NCBI GenBank assembly: GCA_003602415.1
Contig: QQSK01000007.1
Location: forward strand, 56,601 to 116,086
Reading direction: 5' to 3'
Length of the DNA stretch: 59,486 nt
From: Candidatus Poseidoniales archaeon
GTDB lineage: Archaea; Thermoplasmatota; Poseidoniia; Poseidoniales; Poseidoniaceae
Each line of letters opens with the position of its first letter. Position 1 is the stretch's first letter. The position numbers and the translations under genes are program-made. The notes under the pieces are model-generated. The model was given only the letters and a program-made list of their open reading frames with translations. It searched no databases and was not told where the DNA came from. Positions 54,272 through 59,486 of the stretch are shown here, one piece after another.

Positions 54272-56374
54272 ATGATGGACATTGCATTAATCGCTGTGAT
54301 AGTATCTCTAGTAGGGCTTGCTATCGCTGCACTGCTTTACAAAAAAGTAACTAGCGTAGAAATAGACGACCCGACTGTTGCGGATATTACTCAGCAGATT
54401 CAGGATGGAGCTATGGCTTTCCTGAAGGCTGAATACAAATATCTCTCAATTTTCGTTGGAGTAGTAGCCGTTCTGTTGTATTTCGTAACAGAAGACGACG
54501 GTCATTTGACCTCTTTGGCATTCCTTGGAGGCGCACTTGCTAGCGTTTTAGCAGGAATGTCTGGTATGAGAGCTGCTACTGCTGCAAATGGAAGAACTGC
54601 AATGGCTGCTCAAAAGGATGGCCAAGCAGGAGCATTGGCTATTTCATACAATGGTGGAGCCGTAATGGGTCTTTCAGTTGGCGGTCTGGGACTACTGGGT
54701 ATTTCCTTAGTCGCTTACTTCCTAGGTGCTGGTGATGCAGGTCAAACCAATATCACACACGCTGCAGGATTCGGAATGGGAGCATCATCTATTGCACTCT
54801 TCGCTCGTGTGGGTGGTGGTATTTACACCAAGGCGGCTGACGTAGGTGCAGACTTGGTTGGTAAGGTCGAAGCAGGAATCCCTGAAGACGACCCTCGAAA
54901 CCCTGGTGTTATCGCAGACAATGTTGGTGACAATGTTGGTGACGTTGCAGGAATGGGTGCAGATATCTTCGAATCTTTCGTAGGTTCAATCATCGCTGCA
55001 ATGGTTATTGCTGACTCAAGTGCTAACATGAATGCAGATTATGTCATCCTACCAATCTTCTTGGGATTAGTCGGTTACATGGCTTCCTTGGTCGGTGTGT
55101 TCTCTATGGAATTACTGAAGAACAGCGAACCTGGTGCTGCTTTGAGGAATACTACATTCATCGGCGCAGGATTATTCTGGGTAGTTGGATGGTTCGGAAT
55201 TGGATTCATGGATCTTGATACAGGTACAGAGCCTATGATTGCAGTAATTATTGGTTCAATTGTAGGTATTCTAATTGGATTAGTAACTGAGTATTACACT
55301 GGAATTGAGGATGTGTTTGGTCTTAAGACTAAAGCAATCCCTCACATTGGACAAATGTCCAAGACTGGACCGGCGACAAATGCTATCGCTGGTCTTTCGG
55401 TAGGTATGATGTCTACATTCATCCCAATTATTCTAATCTGTTTCGGAATTTTCGGTGCTAACCACTTCATGATGGACGGGCACACCTCTGGAAGCGCTGG
55501 CGGATATATGCCAGAATTCGGACTCTATGGTATTGCTATGGCAGCTATGGGAATGCTTGCAACTGTTGGTGTTACAATGACTGTAGACGCATACGGACCA
55601 GTTGCAGACAATGCAGGTGGAATTGCAGAGATGAGTGGACTTGGCAAGGATGTACGTGACATCACCGACAGCCTAGATTCAATTGGTAACACAACCGCTG
55701 CTATCGGCAAGGGATTCGCAATCGGAAGTGCTGCTCTAACAGCACTTGCACTATTCGCAGCATATTCTGCTGCAGCAGGGTTAGGACTTGATCAATTGGC
55801 TCTTTCAGACCCTAAGGTCGTTATCGGACTGTTGATTGGAGGCGCACTACCGTTCGTAGTTGCTGCCATGACAATGACTTCAGTCGGTAAGGCTGCAAAC
55901 GAAATGGTTACAGAAATCCGCCGCCAATTCAAGGAGATCGACGGTCTACTAGAAGGCAAAGAAGGTGTCAAACCAGATAGTGCAAAGTGTGTTCAGATTT
56001 CAACAGATGCGGCTCTACGAGAGATGGTAGGCCCTGGTGTGGTTGCAATTATCGCTCCAGTGATTGTTGGATTCGCATTAGGTTCACCTGCACTGGGTGG
56101 ACTTCTAGCAGGTTCTTTGGTTACAGGAGTACTAATGGCTCTATTCATGGCTAACGCCGGTGGCGCTTGGGACAATGCAAAGAAAGCAATTGAGCAAGGT
56201 CATATTGAAGGTGCAGAAAAGGGCGATGCAGCCCACGATGCAGCAGTCATTGGTGACACCATCGGAGACCCATTCAAGGACACAAGTGGTCCATCTCTGA
56301 ACATTCTAATCAAATTGATGAGCATCGTTGCGGTTGTTATCGCACCAGCACTCACAATTACTGGTTGGCTTTGA
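54272..56374 (+). CDS. hppA: Membrane-bound ion-pumping pyrophosphatase, K+-dependent type
   Basis: A 700-residue integral membrane protein with about 16 helices. Substrate loops: [40 protein letters not shown] and [19 protein letters not shown], all intact. The segment [20 protein letters not shown] has Ala where K+-independent enzymes carry Lys, so it belongs to the K+-dependent class. It pumps H+ (or Na+) out while hydrolysing pyrophosphate, saving energy from biosynthesis. Whether it moves H+ or Na+ cannot be decided by eye. A ribosome site AGGTG (about 54262) precedes ATG 54272; ATG 54275 is also possible. Confidence 0.97.
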   Translation: MMDIALIAVIVSLVGLAIAALLYKKVTSVEIDDPTVADITQQIQDGAMAFLKAEYKYLSIFVGVVAVLLYFVTEDDGHLTSLAFLGGALASVLAGMSGMRAATAANGRTAMAAQKDGQAGALAISYNGGAVMGLSVGGLGLLGISLVAYFLGAGDAGQTNITHAAGFGMGASSIALFARVGGGIYTKAADVGADLVGKVEAGIPEDDPRNPGVIADNVGDNVGDVAGMGADIFESFVGSIIAAMVIADSSANMNADYVILPIFLGLVGYMASLVGVFSMELLKNSEPGAALRNTTFIGAGLFWVVGWFGIGFMDLDTGTEPMIAVIIGSIVGILIGLVTEYYTGIEDVFGLKTKAIPHIGQMSKTGPATNAIAGLSVGMMSTFIPIILICFGIFGANHFMMDGHTSGSAGGYMPEFGLYGIAMAAMGMLATVGVTMTVDAYGPVADNAGGIAEMSGLGKDVRDITDSLDSIGNTTAAIGKGFAIGSAALTALALFAAYSAAAGLGLDQLALSDPKVVIGLLIGGALPFVVAAMTMTSVGKAANEMVTEIRRQFKEIDGLLEGKEGVKPDSAKCVQISTDAALREMVGPGVVAIIAPVIVGFALGSPALGGLLAGSLVTGVLMALFMANAGGAWDNAKKAIEQGHIEGAEKGDAAHDAAVIGDTIGDPFKDTSGPSLNILIKLMSIVAVVIAPALTITGWL

Positions 56375-56419
56375 GCAGTAGACCCTCACAATGAAAAATA
56401 AGGCCATTGTGGGTGTAAC

Positions 56420-57379
56420 ATGCGTGCTTACTTGTTGTCTCTATTGATGATAACTGTCAGCCTTGCCGGTTGTATTAATGATGAGGATAATTCTGACTCT
56501 GGTATTGGTGATACTACTGAAGATGATTTGATTTTGCCTGAATGGCAAATAGGGGATCAATGGTTGTACACTTTCATCACTCCACAGTTTGGAGAGGATA
56601 GTACTCGCTTAGTCGTAGCAGATATTCGTGAGGATGATGGCTTATTCATGCTAGGAATATCCTCGGAAGGAGAGGCTCAAAGGCATGCGGTAATCAATCA
56701 CAATCCATTTTTGGGCAGAGTTACTATGGATGGATTGTCAGTTTATGAGAACGGAGAGCCTCAGCCAGTTTTCAATTTCCCTTGGGAGGTTGGCAACACT
56801 TGGGCGTTCAGACTCTTAGGCCAAGATTGGAGTGCAACTACTGATAATATCTATGATGGCGAAGTCACAGTTTCTGCAACCTCGAGTGAAGGTCACCAAC
56901 TTAGCTACGTCTTTAGTGGTCGCCAGGGTTTCATCATGAGTCTTCTTTGGACGGACAATGAAGGTGTAAATCACTTGCAAATGAATCTCGTTCAGAAGCA
57001 AACAGGATATACAGGTGATGTATTCTTCTACCGTGCTGGAGATTTACACGATAACTTGTATGAAGAAAATGATCAAGAAATTTATGATTCATTCTTTGAT
57101 GATGGCTATTCTCCCAATGAAGCATGGGATACTCTAGTTTGGTATCTCGATGTCGAAATCGACGACAAAGGAGGTTCTGGAACATTGACTATAAGCGACC
57201 AACAAGATGGCACTTCTCCGTTATCTAGAGCTTGGGGTACTGGAGCAACCGAAAAAGGCTCGTTTGGTACTATTCCATCTAAGACAGGCGAGCATAGAAT
57301 AACTCTAACATTACAAGGTGAAACTTCATTTGTTCATCTCAAAGTTGCTGGCGCTCTTGTCCGTTCTTGGACATTGTGA
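56420..57379 (+). CDS. Hypothetical exported lipoprotein
   Basis: A 319-residue protein with a lipoprotein signal (MRAYLLSLLMITVSLAGC), then an acidic linker (NDEDNSDSGIGDTTEDD) and a beta-rich outer domain beginning WQIGDQWLYTF. The central part is beta-rich (GRVTMDGLSVYENGEPQPVF), and the last 90 residues contain a possible second small beta domain (DIEVDDKGG-like EIDDKGGSGTLTISDQ). No enzyme motif is visible. It lies between the pyrophosphatase and an esterase on the same strand. Confidence 0.65.
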   Translation: MRAYLLSLLMITVSLAGCINDEDNSDSGIGDTTEDDLILPEWQIGDQWLYTFITPQFGEDSTRLVVADIREDDGLFMLGISSEGEAQRHAVINHNPFLGRVTMDGLSVYENGEPQPVFNFPWEVGNTWAFRLLGQDWSATTDNIYDGEVTVSATSSEGHQLSYVFSGRQGFIMSLLWTDNEGVNHLQMNLVQKQTGYTGDVFFYRAGDLHDNLYEENDQEIYDSFFDDGYSPNEAWDTLVWYLDVEIDDKGGSGTLTISDQQDGTSPLSRAWGTGATEKGSFGTIPSKTGEHRITLTLQGETSFVHLKVAGALVRSWTL

Positions 57380-57388
57380 GGTTACAAC

Positions 57389-57964
57389 ATGCCTACACTT
57401 GTCATGATGCACGGCATGACGGGTACATCTGAAATGATGAGGCCATTTGCTGAAAAGATACTCCCTTCAGGCTGGGACCTCCTCGTTCCACAGGCTGAGT
57501 TTGAACATCCTAATCGAGGATATACCTGGTGGAGGTATGAAGGTGGAGATCAGCCAGGTCGCAGAATCTTATCTGCAACCGAATTATCAGATGTTGATAA
57601 TTCGCTGTTGAAATTATCCAATCTCTTACCTGATGGCCAATTGGTATTGGGCGGTTTTAGTCAGGGAGGGGCAATGGCTCAAGAACTTCTTCAGTTTAAT
57701 CTGGATGTGCTAGGAATAATCGCTATTGGAACAAGGGTGGTAAGACCTATGGAAATACGTCAAAGATTGCAGGAGATTCCTAAGTCAAAATTGCTTTGGA
57801 TGCATGGTGAGAAGGACCACCGTGTTTCTCTAGATGCGGGTATTGAAATCGCCGAGATTTTCGAGGAATCTGGTTGGGATGTTATCAGGATTCAGCACTC
57901 AAAAGGTCACATGATTCCAATTGAATTTCATTTTTCGATTAAGGAATGGCTTGAAAATCTGTGA
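57389..57964 (+). CDS. Alpha/beta hydrolase, carboxylesterase/phospholipase type
   Basis: A 191-residue soluble hydrolase. The serine elbow is LVLGGFSQGGAMAQELL (GFSQGG), the acid is in MHGEKDHRVSLDAG and the His is in HSKGHMIPIE. This matches the phospholipase/carboxylesterase (acyl-protein thioesterase-like) family. It is slightly short (usual 210-220). The start ATG 57389 is 10 bases after the lipoprotein stop with GAGGTTACAAC before it; the stop abuts the A/T-rich region before the sugar kinase. Confidence 0.88.
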   Translation: MPTLVMMHGMTGTSEMMRPFAEKILPSGWDLLVPQAEFEHPNRGYTWWRYEGGDQPGRRILSATELSDVDNSLLKLSNLLPDGQLVLGGFSQGGAMAQELLQFNLDVLGIIAIGTRVVRPMEIRQRLQEIPKSKLLWMHGEKDHRVSLDAGIEIAEIFEESGWDVIRIQHSKGHMIPIEFHFSIKEWLENL

Positions 57965-57966
57965 CT

Positions 57967-58006
57967 AATTTTTCAATTGATTTTTTAATTTTTCAATTGA
58001 AAAATA
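57967..58006. promoter_or_regulatory. Tandem CAATTG-centred repeat before the sugar kinase
   Basis: AATTTTTCAATTGA occurs at 57967-57980 and again at 57987-58000, 20 bp apart (two helical turns). The second copy extends to a perfect 16-bp palindrome, TTTTTCAATTGAAAAA. The spacing and symmetry look like a double operator or an A/T-rich upstream element, about 70-108 bp before the kinase ATG at 58075. Confidence 0.45.
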
Positions 58007-58074
58007 ATTCTTCAAACTTCATATTTTCTGATTATTGGGTAGATGAGATAAGTTATGGCTATCTCGCTCTATCC

Positions 58075-58890
58075 ATGCCTTCTGCAAAAGCTCCAGTTCG
58101 AATCGACCTTGCTGGAGGATGGTCAGATGCTCCTCCATTTTGTGAACAGGTTGGAGGCGATGTTGTCAACATTGCAATCAACCAATATGCTCATGCTGAT
58201 TTACAAGTCGATGAAGTTGGAAAGTTGAGTGTCTCCTATTCGTGTGATGTTCCAGTTGGTAGTGGTCTGGGAACTACAGGCGCCATAAATGTGGCATTGA
58301 TGTCTGTGATTAAAGGTGCTGAAAATTCAGAAGAATTGGCATATCAGTTTGAGAGGTTACTGGGGAATCACGGCGGCCGTCAAGATCAGTGGGCCGCCAG
58401 ATATGGTGGGATTCAACATCTCAAGTTCATAGGAAAAGATGTTGAACGTGTTCATTTGGTTCCTCCCCCATCATTCAATCGTTGGATTGAGAAACATTTG
58501 ATTCTAGCAGATACTGGTATACGACATACCTCAGGAGATTTGCACAGTGATGTGTGGTCTCGTTATGAAGAAGTTCTACCGCATTTGATGGACATTAGGC
58601 AGAGTGGTAGAGACATGGCTTCTGCGGTCCAACGTGATGACAGATTCAATGTCTGCGAGGCAATGAAAGCCTATACAGAAGCAGTGGGCAAACTTGATTC
58701 GAGCTTGAATGAGCCATATTTGATTCTGAACGAGATGCCAGAAGTATTGGCATGGAAGGGTATGGGGGCAGCAGCAGGTGGTTTTGTCGGAATTATATCT
58801 CGTAACCCTGATGTTACTAGAGAGAACATTCCCTGGGAAGTTCTCGATTGGCAAATCGATTTCGACGGCTTGACAATCGTTGAAGATTGA
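58075..58890 (+). CDS. GHMP-family sugar kinase (fucokinase/heptokinase-like)
   Basis: A 271-residue kinase. Motif 1 is KAPVRIDLAGGWSDAPPFCE, the pattern of L-fucokinase and D-glycero-D-manno-heptose-7-phosphate kinase (rather than mevalonate kinase). Motif 2 is DVPVGSGLGTTGAINVAL; motif 3 is MGAAAGGFVGIIS. GNHGGRQDQWAARYGG is the sugar-kinase GGxQDQ block. It would make a sugar-1-phosphate for nucleotide-sugar and glycan synthesis. It is shorter than most members (about 330). The frame is open to 57961, but the extension is low-complexity A/T-rich sequence, so ATG 58075 is chosen. Confidence 0.85.
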   Translation: MPSAKAPVRIDLAGGWSDAPPFCEQVGGDVVNIAINQYAHADLQVDEVGKLSVSYSCDVPVGSGLGTTGAINVALMSVIKGAENSEELAYQFERLLGNHGGRQDQWAARYGGIQHLKFIGKDVERVHLVPPPSFNRWIEKHLILADTGIRHTSGDLHSDVWSRYEEVLPHLMDIRQSGRDMASAVQRDDRFNVCEAMKAYTEAVGKLDSSLNEPYLILNEMPEVLAWKGMGAAAGGFVGIISRNPDVTRENIPWEVLDWQIDFDGLTIVED

Positions 58891-58927
58891 TGAGCAGATT
58901 GAAGAAGGTCTAGTTGGAGGACCAGCC

Positions 58928-59200
58928 ATGAGTCGAGTAGTTAGTGATGCTCAATCAACAGATGCTGATTTCCTTTACTACTCTGGCAATTTCTGCCCAT
59001 ATTGTACTGCAGTTAAACGCCTATTTGATTCTAAAGGGTTGACTTATCTCGAAATTAATTTTGATAATGAAGATCCTGATTTACGTTATCAAGTAGTTTC
59101 CGAAACTGGACATCGAACTGTTCCAGTAGTTATCGATAACCGCGGAGAAAACCCAATTTTCATAGGTGGATTCGATGAAACTAGCAAATATCTAAGTTGA
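58928..59200 (+). CDS. Glutaredoxin-like protein
   Basis: A 90-residue thioredoxin-fold protein. The active site is NFCPYCTAVKRLFDSKGLTY (CPYC), the cis-Pro loop HRTVPVVIDN, and the end IGGFDETSKYL, the usual glutaredoxin ending. It reduces disulfides or glutathione/mycothiol-type mixed disulfides in the cytoplasm. The ATG at 58928 is chosen because GGAGG (58916-58920) lies 7 bases before it; the frame is open to 58880. It follows the sugar kinase by 37 bases. Confidence 0.9.
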   Translation: MSRVVSDAQSTDADFLYYSGNFCPYCTAVKRLFDSKGLTYLEINFDNEDPDLRYQVVSETGHRTVPVVIDNRGENPIFIGGFDETSKYLS

Positions 59201-59486
59201 AGATAACTCAAACGAATGTTACCTGTCTTGAAAAGATTAGGCGCCACAATTCGATACTGTGAAATTTGCTCTTGAGTCCATCCTTGTTCCAACAGTTGTT
59301 GATCCGTCCACATAATTACGATTATCAAGTTCGCATATAGTACCCTTCTGGAACATCGATGACAAATCGATATCAAAATCTCTAGTATTTATTCTATGTC
59401 TGGATTCTCATGCTGAGACATACGGCGAAACCGTGTCCAGCACAGCATCACTAGTAGTTATTCGAAGTCTAGATGCTCGTGCCGGG
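59201..59486. other. Window end: no clear gene; possible hairpin RNA start
   Basis: No complete gene is recognised in this 286-base end. A minus-strand frame from ATG 59313 begins with a helical motif (WTDQQLLEQGWTQEQISQYR) and then runs into the glutaredoxin gene, so it looks like a remnant. At 59411-59442, TGCTG-A-GACA-TA-CGG pairs with CCG-TGTC-CAGCA around a small loop (12 pairs with bulges). A TATA-like AGTATTTAT (59384-59392) lies about 26 bp before this hairpin. It could be the start of an RNA gene or leader that continues outside the window. Confidence 0.25.

Noticed and set aside
59433-59486. Plus-strand frame from GTG 59433 open to the window end
   Set aside because: Only 18 codons are visible and no ribosome site or family match can be seen. 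It cannot be told apart from chance.
1-59486. CRISPR arrays, IS elements, tRNA and rRNA genes
   Set aside because: No spaced direct repeats, transposase motifs, terminal inverted repeats or recognisable tRNA/rRNA segments were seen by eye. A tRNAscan or Rfam run would be decisive.

Overview
This is archaeal DNA. It carries a two-repeat TATA-binding protein, an archaeal-type mevalonate pathway (mevalonate kinase plus an aconitase-X type phosphomevalonate dehydratase), an archaellum gene set (archaellins, ArlF, G, H, I, J) and a PolX/PHP polymerase. Tight gene packing, very large exported proteins rich in beta-sandwich domains, a K+-dependent membrane pyrophosphatase, lamin-tail domains and a '[10 protein letters not shown]' surface repeat all fit the uncultured marine Thermoplasmatota, Marine Group II (Candidatus Poseidoniales). 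The archaeal assignment is firm. The MGII assignment is inferred from gene content and style, not from an rRNA.

Layout. (1) 1-3.6 kb: the 3' end of an APS kinase faces an operon of TBP, a sulfotransferase-like protein and a glycosyltransferase, followed by mevalonate kinase. (2) 3.6-12.5 kb: a FadF-like membrane Fe-S oxidoreductase, a three-gene operon (SDR, Frag1/DRAM-like membrane protein, glutamine amidotransferase), cysS, and a large surface amidohydrolase with lamin-tail domains. (3) 12.5-23 kb: a CocE-like lipoprotein hydrolase, a MutS-family ATPase, small membrane proteins, a cysteine-rich GIY-YIG-like protein, an Asp-box lipoprotein and ileS. (4) 23-36 kb: a 1,621-residue surface protein, nadE, a collagen-like exported protein, a one-chain aconitase X, a sugar-nucleotide epimerase, and an operon of peroxiredoxin, hexapeptide acyltransferase and flavin-reductase-like protein. 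(5) 36-50.5 kb: one long same-strand run holding the archaellum genes. It starts with a small helical protein, a 1,675-residue multi-beta-sandwich membrane protein and a coiled-coil protein, continues with two archaellins, an ArlC/D/E-position protein and ArlF-G-H-I-J, and ends with two very small genes. (6) 50.4-59.5 kb: Nth, PolX, an Nfu-like protein, an HMA-domain protein, the membrane pyrophosphatase, a lipoprotein, an esterase, a GHMP sugar kinase and a glutaredoxin.

How the genes fit together. The archaellum run is joined by overlapping stop/start codons and strong GAGGTGA-type ribosome binding sites. A strong stem-loop separates the archaellins from the motor genes, which could let the filament protein be made in excess. 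The giant protein and its coiled-coil partner, coupled to the front of this run, are the best candidates for an undescribed part of a surface machine. The ArlF here also carries an inserted beta-rich module. Elsewhere, APS kinase, the sulfotransferase-like protein, glycosyltransferase, epimerase, GHMP kinase and acyltransferase suggest surface-glycan building. The several exported hydrolases suggest processing of organic matter at the cell surface.

No tRNA, rRNA, CRISPR array, insertion sequence or attachment site was recognised by eye. No gene-free stretch exceeds 300 bases.
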